IMG/VR virus record: IMGVR_UViG_3300027759_000002
Coordinates: 62,001-126,000 of that record
Direction: 5' to 3' (one strand)
From: a virus
Length of the DNA stretch: 64,000 bases
The notes under the pieces were generated by a model that did no database searches, was not told the origin of the DNA, and saw nothing but the letters and a program-made list of their open reading frames with translations. Shown here one piece after another: positions 37,444 to 46,421 of the stretch; positions within the stretch are counted from its first letter, which is position 1; each line of letters opens with the position of its first letter. Both the position numbers and the translations under genes were made by a program.

Positions 37444-38703
37444 ATGGGAAAATTTAATCTGACAGACGCCGCTAAATCAATTCTTACAGAAGGCGCAAAA
37501 GAAAACTTTGAAGCTTCTGTAGCTCGTGGCCACAAAGAAGGTTCATCTAAACTACCTACGTCTGTTGCTTATGGCACAAAAGATGTTGGTGAAGTTGCTG
37601 GTGAAATCAAAAAACAAGATGATGAAACTGGTGACTACACAAAAGGTACACCAACAGCAACACCACCAGGCGCAACACCACCAGTTGGTTCAATGCCTGC
37701 ACAGAAGTTGACTGGTCCTGCTGACTCACAAGGTTCTGAACACAAAGCTGTTCAAGCTGCAGCAACCGATTACAACGCAATCCGTGACCGTATCAAAGCT
37801 AAACTTGCACCACAAATGATGCAAGCAAATCCAGGTGCAACATTCCAGTCTTATGCTGAAGAAAAAGTAGAAGCAGAAGAAGTTGTTGCAGAAGAAAAAG
37901 AAGGTCATGAAGATGCAGCAGAAGACAAAAAAATGATTAAGTCTATGATGAAGAAACAAAAAATGAAAGAACAAATGGACCAAGACGTAGGTGCATTGCT
38001 TTCAGGTGAAGACCTTTCAGAAGAATTCAAAACAAAAGCAACCACAATTTTTGAATCTGCCGTTATTGCTCGTTCACAATCCATTATGGAAGAAGTTGAA
38101 GAAGCATTGTACGAAGAATTCGAAGTGGCTGTTGAATCAGTTAAAGAAGATTTGGCTAAAAAGTTGGATGATTACATCAACTATATGGCCGAAGAATGGT
38201 TCAAAGAAAACCAATTGGCAATCGAAAAAGGTCTACGTTCTGAAATCGTTGAAGATTTCATTCGTGGTCTAAAAGGTCTATTCGAAGAACATTACATCGA
38301 CATTCCAGATGAAAAAGTGGATGTTGTGGAAGAATTGACCACAAAGGTTGAAGAATTAGAAACTTCAGTCAACGAAGAAATTTCACGTAACGTTGAAATG
38401 AAGAAACAAATTAACGAACACAAAAAGACAGAGGCTATACATGCAGTATGTGAAGGCCTGACGCAGACACAAGTAGAGAAACTAAAATCACTCGCAGAGA
38501 GTGTTGAGTTTACTACTGAAGAAGAATTTGGTCGCAAACTAGAAACATTGGTAGATTCATACTTCCAACAAACAGTTAAAGCACCAGTTAGTTCTGCTCT
38601 ACATGAAGCTGTAGAAGTTGAAGATGAGAAGAAGCCAATGGCATCTACTGATCCTGCAATCGCTCAGTACGCACAAACAATCTCTAAATCATTGGTTAAA
38701 TAA
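37444..38703 (+). CDS. gp22: Prohead scaffold protein gp22
   Basis: 419 residues, strongly acidic and helical, with long coiled-coil Glu/Lys/Val segments from ~residue 130 to 330. An N-terminal Pro/Thr/Gly-rich linker (TATPPGATPPVGSMPAQK) precedes this. It is longer than T4 gp22 (269 aa), as in marine T4-like phages. It sits between protease gp21 and capsid gp23; in T4 it forms the internal core that gp21 digests. SD AAGGAG. Confidence 0.88.
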   Translation: MGKFNLTDAAKSILTEGAKENFEASVARGHKEGSSKLPTSVAYGTKDVGEVAGEIKKQDDETGDYTKGTPTATPPGATPPVGSMPAQKLTGPADSQGSEHKAVQAAATDYNAIRDRIKAKLAPQMMQANPGATFQSYAEEKVEAEEVVAEEKEGHEDAAEDKKMIKSMMKKQKMKEQMDQDVGALLSGEDLSEEFKTKATTIFESAVIARSQSIMEEVEEALYEEFEVAVESVKEDLAKKLDDYINYMAEEWFKENQLAIEKGLRSEIVEDFIRGLKGLFEEHYIDIPDEKVDVVEELTTKVEELETSVNEEISRNVEMKKQINEHKKTEAIHAVCEGLTQTQVEKLKSLAESVEFTTEEEFGRKLETLVDSYFQQTVKAPVSSALHEAVEVEDEKKPMASTDPAIAQYAQTISKSLVK

Positions 38704-38706
38704 ATA
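38699..38706 (+). promoter_or_regulatory. Late promoter motif AATAAATA
   Basis: AATAAATA overlaps the gp22 stop, 38 nt upstream of gp23. Confidence 0.55.
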
Positions 38707-38744
38707 AACTTTACCAATAAAAGATACTAATAAGGAGAACATTA

Positions 38745-40091
38745 ATGTATCTAACCGAAGAATTACAAAAAAAATGGGCACCAGTCCTTGAACACGAAGG
38801 TCTAGAGTCTATCAAAGATCCGTACAGAAAAGCTGTTACAGCACTTGTATTGGAAAACCAACAACGTGAAATGGCTACAGCATCACAACAGTTGAATGAA
38901 ACTGCTGTGTCTTCTGCACCAACAAACGTTACAGGTTCTGGCATTTCTAACTACGACCCAATCTTAATCAGTTTGGTTCGCCGTGCATTGCCTAACTTGA
39001 TTGCTTATGATGTTGCAGGCGTTCAGCCAATGACTGGACCTACTGGTCTAATCTTTGCAATGCGTGCTCGTTACGACACACAATCTGGTTCACCAAGCAA
39101 CACAAACGAAGCGTTCTTCAACGAAGCAAACACAGAGTTCTCTGGTGCATTGTCTACTTCTAATCCATACGGATTCCGTGGTAACAACGCAACAGATATC
39201 CGTACAAACCCTGTTGCAGATTTGACTGCTAACCACTACACAACTGGTATTGCATTTTCAACAGCAACTGCTGAAGCACTAGGTGCCGACACAGATAGTC
39301 CTTTCAAACAAATGGCATTCTCAATTGAGAAAGTTACTGTTACTGCACAAAGCCGTGCATTGAAAGCTGAATACTCACTAGAACTTGCACAAGACTTGAA
39401 AGCAATCCATGGTTTGGATGCTGAAACAGAATTGAGCAACATTCTTTCTACTGAGATTCTTGCTGAAATCAACCGTGAAGTTATCCGTACTATCTACACA
39501 TGTGCTGTTGCAGGCGCTCAGTATGGTACTACAACTGCTGGTTCTTTCGACTTGGACACAGACTCTAACGGTCGTTGGTCTGTTGAACGTTTCAAAGGTT
39601 TGATTTTCCAAATCGAACGTGATGCTAACGTTATTGCAAAACAAACTCGTAGAGGTAAAGGCAACGTGATGATTGTATCATCTGATGTTGCTTCTGCTAT
39701 GGCTATGGCTGGCGTGTTGCAATATACACCTAACCTAAACGCTGACCTACAAGTTGATGACACAGGCAATACATTTGCTGGTATGTTACACGGTCGTATC
39801 AAGGTCTATATTGACCCATACTTCGGTGGTTACACATCTAACCAAGAATTGGTGACAATCGGTTATAAGGGTACTTCTCCTTATGACGCTGGTATCTTCT
39901 ATTGCCCATACGTACCGTTGCAAATGGTTCGTGCAATTGACCAGTACACATTCCAACCAAAGATTGGTTTCAAAACACGTTACGGCATGGTTGCAAACCC
40001 ATTCGCAACTGGTTTGACAAGTGGCAATGGCGCATTGAACGCACGTTCAAACGTTTACTACCGTATCTTCCAAGTTAAAAACTTGATGTAA
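38745..40091 (+). CDS. gp23: Major capsid protein gp23
   Basis: 448 residues. Diagnostic blocks include LISLVRRALPNLIAYDVAGVQPMTGPTGLIFAMRARY, SPFKQMAFSIEKVTVTAQSRALKAEY, DLKAIHGLDAETELSNILSTEILAEINREV (quoted in pieces) and a C-terminus IGFKTRYGMVANPF. Shorter than T4 gp23 (521 aa), as in marine relatives. In T4-like phages gp21 removes the N-terminal ~65 residues. SD AAGGAG; a strong terminator follows. Confidence 0.96.
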   Translation: MYLTEELQKKWAPVLEHEGLESIKDPYRKAVTALVLENQQREMATASQQLNETAVSSAPTNVTGSGISNYDPILISLVRRALPNLIAYDVAGVQPMTGPTGLIFAMRARYDTQSGSPSNTNEAFFNEANTEFSGALSTSNPYGFRGNNATDIRTNPVADLTANHYTTGIAFSTATAEALGADTDSPFKQMAFSIEKVTVTAQSRALKAEYSLELAQDLKAIHGLDAETELSNILSTEILAEINREVIRTIYTCAVAGAQYGTTTAGSFDLDTDSNGRWSVERFKGLIFQIERDANVIAKQTRRGKGNVMIVSSDVASAMAMAGVLQYTPNLNADLQVDDTGNTFAGMLHGRIKVYIDPYFGGYTSNQELVTIGYKGTSPYDAGIFYCPYVPLQMVRAIDQYTFQPKIGFKTRYGMVANPFATGLTSGNGALNARSNVYYRIFQVKNLM

Positions 40092-40120
40092 GACCAGAGT
40101 CACCGCAGAGTGACACTTTA

Positions 40121-40148
40121 AAGACCACCTTCGGGTGGTCTTTTTTTT
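40121..40148 (+). terminator. Rho-independent terminator after gp23
   Basis: Nine-bp stem AAGACCACC/GGTGGTCTT with a UUCG tetraloop (40130-40133) and a run of eight T. It ends the capsid transcript. Confidence 0.93.
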
Positions 40149-40152
40149 GGCT

Positions 40153-40160
40153 CCTAAATA
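40153..40160 (+). promoter_or_regulatory. Late promoter motif CCTAAATA
   Basis: CCTAAATA immediately downstream of the gp23 terminator and 17 nt before the start at 40178. Confidence 0.55.
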
Positions 40161-40177
40161 CTGATAGAGGAGATAAA

Positions 40178-40690
40178 ATGACAGCAATAAACAGAAGTCC
40201 TGAGAACACAAACCTATTACAGTCAACGAAGTTTTTATTAACGTTTGATAGAATTAGAACCACACAATATTTCTGTCAAACTGTTAACCTTCCTGGTGTA
40301 ACTTTAGGTGAAGTAAGCCGAGCAACACCATTCTTGGACATGTATTCACCTGGTACCAAGTTAACATATGATCCATTGGTTGTAGAATTCATATTAGATG
40401 AAGAACTACAAGGATGGAAAAACATGTACGATTGGTTTTTGTCAATGGCTGATCCAGATGGATTTGAGAAACGTGATGGCAGTAGAGAACTACAAACCAA
40501 TAAACACTTCTCAGATGCCACATTAAGTATACTAAGTGGACTAAACAATCCTTTGGTTAGAATACACTACACCAACTTATTTCCTTTGAGTATTAGTGAT
40601 ATTAGATTTGACACCACACAATCTGCGGATACAATATTGACCGCAACGGCAACATTTAGATATCAATCGTATACCTACTTGACAGTGTAA
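40178..40690 (+). CDS. Tail tube (gp19)-family protein
   Basis: 170 residues with NLPGVTLGEVSRATPFLDMYSPGTKLTYDPLVVEFILDEELQGWKNMYDWFLSM-type sequence, the tube-protein fold shared by gp19 and the tail-initiating proteins gp48/gp54. It is shorter than gp54 and distinct from the gp19 at 33608. A tube-related or tail-completion role is likely; the exact orthologue is uncertain. SD AGAGGAGA. Confidence 0.7.
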   Translation: MTAINRSPENTNLLQSTKFLLTFDRIRTTQYFCQTVNLPGVTLGEVSRATPFLDMYSPGTKLTYDPLVVEFILDEELQGWKNMYDWFLSMADPDGFEKRDGSRELQTNKHFSDATLSILSGLNNPLVRIHYTNLFPLSISDIRFDTTQSADTILTATATFRYQSYTYLTV

Positions 40691-40707
40691 TCATTTTGTG
40701 TTATAAT
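40679..40707 (+). promoter_or_regulatory. Consensus sigma70 promoter TTGACA-17-TATAAT
   Basis: TTGACA at 40679-40684 and TATAAT at 40702-40707 with a 17-bp spacer, both perfect. The -35 box lies in the 3' end of the upstream gene. It drives the endonuclease/uvsY/uvsW unit. Confidence 0.85.
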
Positions 40708-40747
40708 GTTTTTATTGCATTTTAATATATTCTTTAAATAAAGTCAT

Positions 40748-41245
40748 ATGAAATTATATACTTGTACCGATTGTAAAATACCAAAATTGGCTACAACCGA
40801 AAACTTTTATGATAATCAAATTAAAAAGACAATTAAAAATAAAGAAATAACTTCAATAGGTAAATGTATTTCTTGTGCCAAAACATATCAATTAAATTAC
40901 ACCAAACAATTAAAAGAAAAAAGATTATCTATTAGAAGTAGAAAATCAATTGATATAAAAAATACAGGAACTTTATATGTTATGGGGCCAAAAAATAACA
41001 CAAACCTTCCATATAAAATTGGTATTACAGTTGGTAAAGATGTTTCCAATAGATTAAGAGCAATGCAAACATCACATTGGATGGAAATTGAAGTTTATTA
41101 TAAATCACCATTGTTGAAAGATGTAAATAAAGTTGAAAAACATTTACACAAAAAATATGCCGATAAAAAAGTAAAAGGTGAATGGTTTAATATAAACCAA
41201 GAAGATATAAAAAATATTATAATAGAATGTGAAAATTTTAATTAA
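40748..41245 (+). CDS. Probable GIY-YIG/T5orf172-type homing endonuclease
   Basis: 165 residues. The N-terminus has two CxxC pairs (CTDC and CISC, ~residues 5-41) suggesting a zinc-binding module. The C-terminal half matches the T5orf172/MUG113 variant of the GIY-YIG nuclease fold: LYVMGPKN, PYKIGIT, RLRAMQTSHW, VEKHLHKKYADKKVKGEWFNI. Coding is much more AT- and Lys-rich than its neighbours, consistent with recent arrival. It sits between the capsid/tail genes and uvsY. Mobility is inferred, not shown. Confidence 0.7.
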   Translation: MKLYTCTDCKIPKLATTENFYDNQIKKTIKNKEITSIGKCISCAKTYQLNYTKQLKEKRLSIRSRKSIDIKNTGTLYVMGPKNNTNLPYKIGITVGKDVSNRLRAMQTSHWMEIEVYYKSPLLKDVNKVEKHLHKKYADKKVKGEWFNINQEDIKNIIIECENFN

Positions 41246-41263
41246 TTTATAAGTTGAGATATT

Positions 41264-41698
41264 ATGGAAACACTTGAACAAATATTAAAAATGTGGGAAA
41301 GCGATGCGGTTATAGACCAAACCGAGCCGTCTAAAGAATTATTAAACATTCCCAAATATCACAGCAAGTATCTTGGTATTTTAACCAAGCATAAGATTGC
41401 GTCCAAAAAAGCCCACTTTGATTATCTACGTATGCGTAAGGTCAAATGGGAATACTTTACTGGCAAAATGTCCGAAGAAGAATTGGAACAATATGGTTGG
41501 GATCCATTTCAATTTGCACTCAAATCGGATATCAACACCTACCTAGAAGCAGATAAAGACCTCATCAAGTTACTTGAAAAGAAAGTATACCATGAAGAAG
41601 TCACATCCGTGGTTGAATCAATTATGGCCGAACTTAAACAAAGAACATGGCAGTTAAGAGATTTTATATCTTGGGAGAAATTCATTGGCGGTCAATGA
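41264..41698 (+). CDS. uvsY: Recombination mediator UvsY
   Basis: 144 residues, helical and charged, with LNIPKYHSKYLGILTKHKIASKKAHFDYLRMRKVKWEYFTGKMS and QRTWQLRDFISWEKFIGG, typical of UvsY. It loads the UvsX recombinase on gp32-coated ssDNA. T4 UvsY is 137 aa. It overlaps the uvsW start by 14 nt. Confidence 0.92.
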   Translation: METLEQILKMWESDAVIDQTEPSKELLNIPKYHSKYLGILTKHKIASKKAHFDYLRMRKVKWEYFTGKMSEEELEQYGWDPFQFALKSDINTYLEADKDLIKLLEKKVYHEEVTSVVESIMAELKQRTWQLRDFISWEKFIGGQ

Positions 41699-43178
41699 AC
41701 ACATCACAATAACCAAAGTAAACGAAGTTTACGGCAAAGTGGAATGCGAACGCCACGTTGCACGGGAACTATCAGAGTACTTCACATTCTTTGTACCCGG
41801 TTATCAGTTCGTTCCAGCCTATCGGAATCGCATTTGGGATGGTAAGATTCGTCTATTCAATCTACAGACCAGTCAATTATATCTTGGACTAGTTACATAT
41901 CTTACAGAATTTTGTGATGAACGTGAATATGCCTACTCACATGACCTAATTGAAGATGAATATTCTGTGTATCATGCACATAAATTCTTTGATACTTTGA
42001 ATCTACATTCACAAGGCAAACCAATTGGTGTCAGAGAACACCAAGAACATGCGTTCATTGAAGCAATACAAAAACGTAGAACCTTGTTGTTGTCACCAAC
42101 CGCATCAGGCAAGTCACTAATCATCTATTTGATTTGTCGCCAGTTGTTAGATTATCAAAATCTAAAAGGTCTTATTATTGTGCCAACCACCTCATTGGTT
42201 GAACAGTTGTATGGAGATTTTGGAGATTATGCAAGTGAATCTGGTTTTAAAAACTACATGCACGTACACAGAATCTACCAAGGTAAAGAAAAAACAACAG
42301 ACAAAGCAATAACAATCTCCACATGGCAATCACTTTACAAGATGCCGCCAGAATACTTTCATCAATTTGATTACGTCATTGGTGACGAAGCCCATCTATT
42401 CAAAGCACAGTCTTTGACTTCCATATTAACATCATGTGTCAATGCCAAGTACCGTATTGGTCTTACTGGAACTTTGGATGGAACAAAGACACATAAGTTG
42501 GTACTAGAAGGTTTGTTTGGACCAACTAAAAAAGTTGTAACAACCAAAGAGTTGATTGACAAGAAACAACTGTCATTTTTCAACATCAAGTGTTTGGTAC
42601 TAAAACACTCTGAGGAGATTTGTCAACAAATGAAAGACAAGTCTTATCCAGATGAACTGAAGTACTTAATAGAATCTGAAAACCGCAATCGTTTCATCCG
42701 TAATTTGGCAGTAAGTTTAACCAAAAATACATTGGTATTGTTTCAAATGAAGAAACACGGTAAAATACTGTACGAAATGATTAAAGAAAAGGCCGTTGGT
42801 CGTAAGGTATTCTTTGTTGATGGTGACGTTGAAACAGAAGTCAGAGAAGAAATACGTAGAATTATGGAATTAGAAAATGATGCAATTTTTGTGGCATCAT
42901 TTGGTACAACAAGTACTGGTACAAACATTAGAAATCTGCACAACATTATATTCACATCACCATCTAAGTCTAGGGTTAGGAATCTACAGTCTATTGGCCG
43001 TGGTTTAAGACAGTCTGATGGCAAAGAGATTGCAACTCTTTATGATATTGCAGACGACCTTAGAATCAAAAAACATACAAACTTTACTCTGCAACACTTC
43101 GTAGAAAGAGTGAAGATATATAATGAAGAACAGTTCTCTTTTAAAATTTACAATATAGGACTAAAAAATGGCAGTTAA
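41685..43178 (+). CDS. uvsW: Recombination DNA-RNA helicase UvsW
   Basis: 497 residues, SF2 helicase. N-terminal domain has YFTFFVPGYQFVPAYRNRIWDGKIRLFN as in T4 UvsW. Motif I is at ~135 (SPTASGKSL), DEAH box at ~232 (IGDEAHLF), motif III LTGTLDG and motif VI SIGRGLRQSDG at ~433. It unwinds branched DNA and R-loops, switching off origin replication. The start appears to be TTG inside uvsY (no in-frame ATG upstream), which implies translational coupling. Confidence 0.93.
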   Translation: MAVNEHITITKVNEVYGKVECERHVARELSEYFTFFVPGYQFVPAYRNRIWDGKIRLFNLQTSQLYLGLVTYLTEFCDEREYAYSHDLIEDEYSVYHAHKFFDTLNLHSQGKPIGVREHQEHAFIEAIQKRRTLLLSPTASGKSLIIYLICRQLLDYQNLKGLIIVPTTSLVEQLYGDFGDYASESGFKNYMHVHRIYQGKEKTTDKAITISTWQSLYKMPPEYFHQFDYVIGDEAHLFKAQSLTSILTSCVNAKYRIGLTGTLDGTKTHKLVLEGLFGPTKKVVTTKELIDKKQLSFFNIKCLVLKHSEEICQQMKDKSYPDELKYLIESENRNRFIRNLAVSLTKNTLVLFQMKKHGKILYEMIKEKAVGRKVFFVDGDVETEVREEIRRIMELENDAIFVASFGTTSTGTNIRNLHNIIFTSPSKSRVRNLQSIGRGLRQSDGKEIATLYDIADDLRIKKHTNFTLQHFVERVKIYNEEQFSFKIYNIGLKNGS

Positions 43179-43518
43179 AATTTTACGATTTAAAGACGGT
43201 CTAGATGTAATCTGTGACTGCATTTTTGAGAAAAATAACAAATTGGTGATTGACAATCCCATGTTGTTTGAACTCAGAGGAACAAACCTTATGTTACAAC
43301 ACTGGTTACCGGTGTTCGTAATGAAAGGTGAGTCTGTTGAGGTTGGCATAGATAACATACTATGCACAATGGATCCAACCGATGATTTTGAAGAATATTA
43401 TTCATCAGCTATCACCAAGTTGAAAGACTCTGAGAGGAAAGAAAGAGAAGTGGAACTCAACGATGAGGTACTAGCTGCTTTCGAAGAAAAGGAAATTGGT
43501 AAATCCTTAATACATTAA
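43168..43518 (+). CDS. Conserved small T4-like protein of unknown function
   Basis: 116 residues. A beta-rich N-terminal half (VKILRFKDGLDVICDCIF, LVIDNPMLFEL) is followed by an acidic helical tail (residues ~75-116). The pattern of a short open barrel recalls Sm-like folds, and Sm-like proteins of cyanophage origin have been reported, but I cannot establish the match here. It overlaps the uvsW end by 11 nt. Confidence 0.65.
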   Translation: MAVKILRFKDGLDVICDCIFEKNNKLVIDNPMLFELRGTNLMLQHWLPVFVMKGESVEVGIDNILCTMDPTDDFEEYYSSAITKLKDSERKEREVELNDEVLAAFEEKEIGKSLIH

Positions 43519-43590
43519 CATCATAGGGGAACACCGAGGACTATATCACATGTCAAGCCCCTTGTCAACAACTTTTTATGGTACATTTGA

Positions 43591-44355
43591 ATGAGTAAAC
43601 AACTTCCCAGAGAATATTATACCTGCCATTATACTGGCCAGACCTTGCACTACACAGAATTCGTTCTTGCTGGTTCAGGTTGGTTGGCTGTAGATGGTAC
43701 CAAAAGACATCCAATCTCAAGGTCTGGTAAAACAATCAACCAATCTTTGGTAAATGGATTGAGACTTTCAGTTAATGGTAAACTGACAGGCATTTCACAC
43801 CCTAATCATCCAAACCATCTGGTATACAAACAAATTGTTAATGATGTTAGGCAAGAAAACAATTACAAGGGAACTTGGTTACGAGTTGATTTGTCGAAAC
43901 AAGCCTACATTAGAACATATGAAGCATTGAACATTCAAATGCCTAATTTAGGTAATCTCAATCTCAAAGGCAATAGAAAGAGTAACAATTCAGATGCTTG
44001 TTTAGATTACTTAGATATACCAAATGATAGAAATCATCGTGAAGTCAAAATAGGTAAATATTTTGTTGACGGTTTGAAAGACAACTTTGTGGTAGAATTT
44101 TTTGGAGATTACTTTCATGCCAATCCTGAGTTTTATGTTAGTGACCAAAAATTACTTGGCGGAACAGCCGAATCTAAATGGCAAAAGGATGCTGCACGTT
44201 TAAAATGCATACAAGAAAATGGTTATCATATCGTAAAGGTATGGGAAAATGATTGGAACAAATTTAAACAAAAGAATACAGACAAGTTAAAGGTTGAATT
44301 CAATGACAAACAATTTTTTATAAACAATTTAAAGGAACTAAGTGATATATTATGA
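43591..44355 (+). CDS. Probable Vsr/PD-(D/E)XK-type homing endonuclease
   Basis: 254 residues. The C-terminal half carries REVKIGKYFVDGLKDNFVVEFFGDYFHANP then AARLKCIQENGYHIVKVWENDW, the layout of Vsr-like (EDxHD) nucleases, with candidate acidic residues in FVDG and VVEFFGDYFH. The N-terminal half may recognise DNA (repeated NGL/NGK, HPNHPNH). It sits between core genes with its own 72-nt upstream gap and overlaps gp55 (ATGA). Homing function is inferred. Confidence 0.65.
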   Translation: MSKQLPREYYTCHYTGQTLHYTEFVLAGSGWLAVDGTKRHPISRSGKTINQSLVNGLRLSVNGKLTGISHPNHPNHLVYKQIVNDVRQENNYKGTWLRVDLSKQAYIRTYEALNIQMPNLGNLNLKGNRKSNNSDACLDYLDIPNDRNHREVKIGKYFVDGLKDNFVVEFFGDYFHANPEFYVSDQKLLGGTAESKWQKDAARLKCIQENGYHIVKVWENDWNKFKQKNTDKLKVEFNDKQFFINNLKELSDIL

Positions 44356-44897
44356 GTAAACAAAAACATTATATAAACAATGCAGACTTCTTAAAGGCAC
44401 TTGTCGATTACAAGACCAGATGCGTAGAGGCCGAGGCCGCAGGTAAACCAAATCCAAACATTCCAAATTACATTGGTGAATGCTGGATGAAAATTGCCGA
44501 AGGTCTGTCACATAAACCAAACTTCATTAACTACACGTACCGAGATGAAATGGTTTCGGATGGTATTGAGAATTGTTTAATGTACTTTGCAAACTTTGAT
44601 CCAACAAAGTCTTCCAATCCATTTGCATACTTCACTCAAATCATTTACTTTGCCTTTCTAAGACGCATACAGAAAGAAAAGAAACAGTTGTATGTGAAGT
44701 ATAAAGCCACAGAGATGTATGGTATTCTGGATGAGTTTGAAATGTTGGAAGGTGAAGATGGTAGTACCAAACAATTTGAACTATATGACAACATTGCCGA
44801 GTTTATCGGAACATATGAGGATGCCAGAAAAGCAAAGAAAGCCGAAAAAGATGCGGCAAAGAAACCAAAAGGGCTTGAAAAATTTATTGAGGAGTGA
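44352..44897 (+). CDS. gp55: Late-transcription sigma factor gp55
   Basis: 181 residues with FINYTYRDEMVSDGIENCLMYFANFDPTKSSNPFAYFTQIIYFAFLRRIQKEKKQLYVK, the conserved sigma region 2 of T4-like gp55 (T4: 185 aa). It directs RNA polymerase to TATAAATA-type late promoters, of which at least 14 candidates occur in this window. Acidic/Lys-rich C-terminus likely contacts the sliding clamp. ATGA overlap with the upstream gene. Confidence 0.92.
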   Translation: MSKQKHYINNADFLKALVDYKTRCVEAEAAGKPNPNIPNYIGECWMKIAEGLSHKPNFINYTYRDEMVSDGIENCLMYFANFDPTKSSNPFAYFTQIIYFAFLRRIQKEKKQLYVKYKATEMYGILDEFEMLEGEDGSTKQFELYDNIAEFIGTYEDARKAKKAEKDAAKKPKGLEKFIEE

Positions 44898-44901
44898 TAT
44901 A

Positions 44902-45363
44902 ATGAAGATTGGTTTTAATTGTAGTACGTTGGATTTATTTCATGCGGGACATGTCACAATGTTAAAAATTGAAAAACAACATTGTGACCATTTGATTGTT
45001 GCAGTGCAATCCGATCCAACTATTGATAGGCCAGATAGTAAAAACAAACCAGTACAGTCTTTGTATGAAAGGTTTGTTCAAGTGTCTGGATGCAAATATG
45101 TTGATGAAGTATTGGTGTATGAAACGGAAGAAGATTTGGAAAACATTTTCAAAACACAAACTATTCATATACGATTTTTAGGTGATGAATACAAATCAAA
45201 ACCTTTTACCGCAAAACAGTATTGTCTTGATAACGGTATAGAATTGTTTTTCCATGATAGACAACATCCATACAGTAGTTCTAAATTGAGACAAAGAGTA
45301 TATAATGCTGAGGTTGAAAGATTGAAAAAATTAAACGTGGAATATGATGAATGTCAAAAGTAG
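44902..45363 (+). CDS. Cytidylyltransferase-like nucleotidyltransferase
   Basis: 153 residues. The HxGH signature of the nucleotidyltransferase superfamily is seen in LDLFHAGHVTML (~residues 10-21), and HPYSSSKLR stands in for the (I)SST/RTxGIS motif near the C-terminus. Closest in form to glycerol-3-phosphate cytidylyltransferase/TagD-like enzymes. The start at 44902 is chosen because GAGGAG precedes it by 7 nt. Substrate unknown; NAD- or nucleotide-sugar-related roles are also possible. Confidence 0.75.
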   Translation: MKIGFNCSTLDLFHAGHVTMLKIEKQHCDHLIVAVQSDPTIDRPDSKNKPVQSLYERFVQVSGCKYVDEVLVYETEEDLENIFKTQTIHIRFLGDEYKSKPFTAKQYCLDNGIELFFHDRQHPYSSSKLRQRVYNAEVERLKKLNVEYDECQK

Positions 45364-46421
45364 CAATAATTACAGACCAACATTTTGGTGCCAGAAATGA
45401 CTCAACACTTTTTTTAGACTTCTATGAGAAGTTTTATAAGGACACGTTCTTTCCCACCTTGATAAAAGAAAAGATTGATACTGTACTTATTCTTGGCGAT
45501 ACATTTGACCGTAGAAAGTATATCAATTTCTTTTCACTGAAACGTGCAAAGCAAATGTTCTTTGACCCATTGTTTGAAATGGGTATTCAAGTTCACATGT
45601 TGGCTGGTAATCATGATACTTATTTTAAGAACACCAACGATGTTAACTCAGCAGATTTATTGTTAGGTGAATATGGTATCACCTTAAATGTTATTGACCA
45701 TCCAACCGAAATATATGTTGGACCACATAAGATTTGTATGATGCCTTGGATATGTCCAGAGAATTATGAAGATTCTTTAAAGACATTAAAAGACACCGAT
45801 GCAAAGTTTTGTATGGGTCATTTTGAAATTGCTGGTTTTGCCATGTATCGTGGTATGCCATCTGAAGGAGGGTTAGACAGAAATGTTTTTAGCAAGTTTA
45901 ATTACACTTTTAGTGGTCATTACCATCACAAATCTTCTAGTGATGATATCTACTATTTGGGAAATCCGTACGAACTTACTTGGCAAGATTATAATGACAG
46001 TCGGGGTTTTCACTTGTTTGATTTGGATACTCACCAACTTGAATTCATAGAAAATCCAAACAAGATGTTTCATCGCATCATTTATGATGATAAAGAACAA
46101 TCAATCAAAGAAATTGACGGCAAAGATTTAAAACCATATACGAATACCTATGTCAAAGTGGTTGTAATCAATAAAAATAATCCATATTTGTTTGACAAAT
46201 TCATGAATAACCTGTATAATGTAAACCCAGCAGACATTACAATTGCTGAAGATATTACAGAATTGGAAGATGGTGATGAAGTAATTGATGAAGCTGAAGA
46301 TACAATCACTATATTAAACAAGTATGTTGATGGCATTACGGAAGAAAGTATTGACAACGACAGGTTAAAAACATTATTGAAAGAACTCTACGTAGAGGCA
46401 CTGAATACTGAACAAGCATGA
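45351..46421 (+). CDS. gp47: Recombination endonuclease subunit gp47 (SbcD/Mre11-like)
   Basis: 356 residues, calcineurin-type phosphoesterase motifs in order: DQHFGARND (~8), LGDTFDRR (~49), GNHDTYF (~84), GHFEIAGF and GHYHHKS (~190). With gp46 it resects DNA ends for recombination-dependent replication. T4 gp47 is 339 aa. It overlaps the upstream gene by 13 nt and gp46 by 4 nt. Confidence 0.93.
   Translation: MSKVAIITDQHFGARNDSTLFLDFYEKFYKDTFFPTLIKEKIDTVLILGDTFDRRKYINFFSLKRAKQMFFDPLFEMGIQVHMLAGNHDTYFKNTNDVNSADLLLGEYGITLNVIDHPTEIYVGPHKICMMPWICPENYEDSLKTLKDTDAKFCMGHFEIAGFAMYRGMPSEGGLDRNVFSKFNYTFSGHYHHKSSSDDIYYLGNPYELTWQDYNDSRGFHLFDLDTHQLEFIENPNKMFHRIIYDDKEQSIKEIDGKDLKPYTNTYVKVVVINKNNPYLFDKFMNNLYNVNPADITIAEDITELEDGDEVIDEAEDTITILNKYVDGITEESIDNDRLKTLLKELYVEALNTEQA

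Noticed and set aside
43562-43587. Possible sigma70 promoter before the Vsr-like gene (TTGTCA … TACATT)
   Set aside because: Spacer is only 14 bp and the -10 is poor, unlike the uniform 17-bp promoters elsewhere.
44719-44901. N-terminal extension of the nucleotidyltransferase back to 44719
   Set aside because: It would overlap gp55 in another frame; GAGGAG with the start at 44902 and the HxGH motif near residue 15 fit the family.
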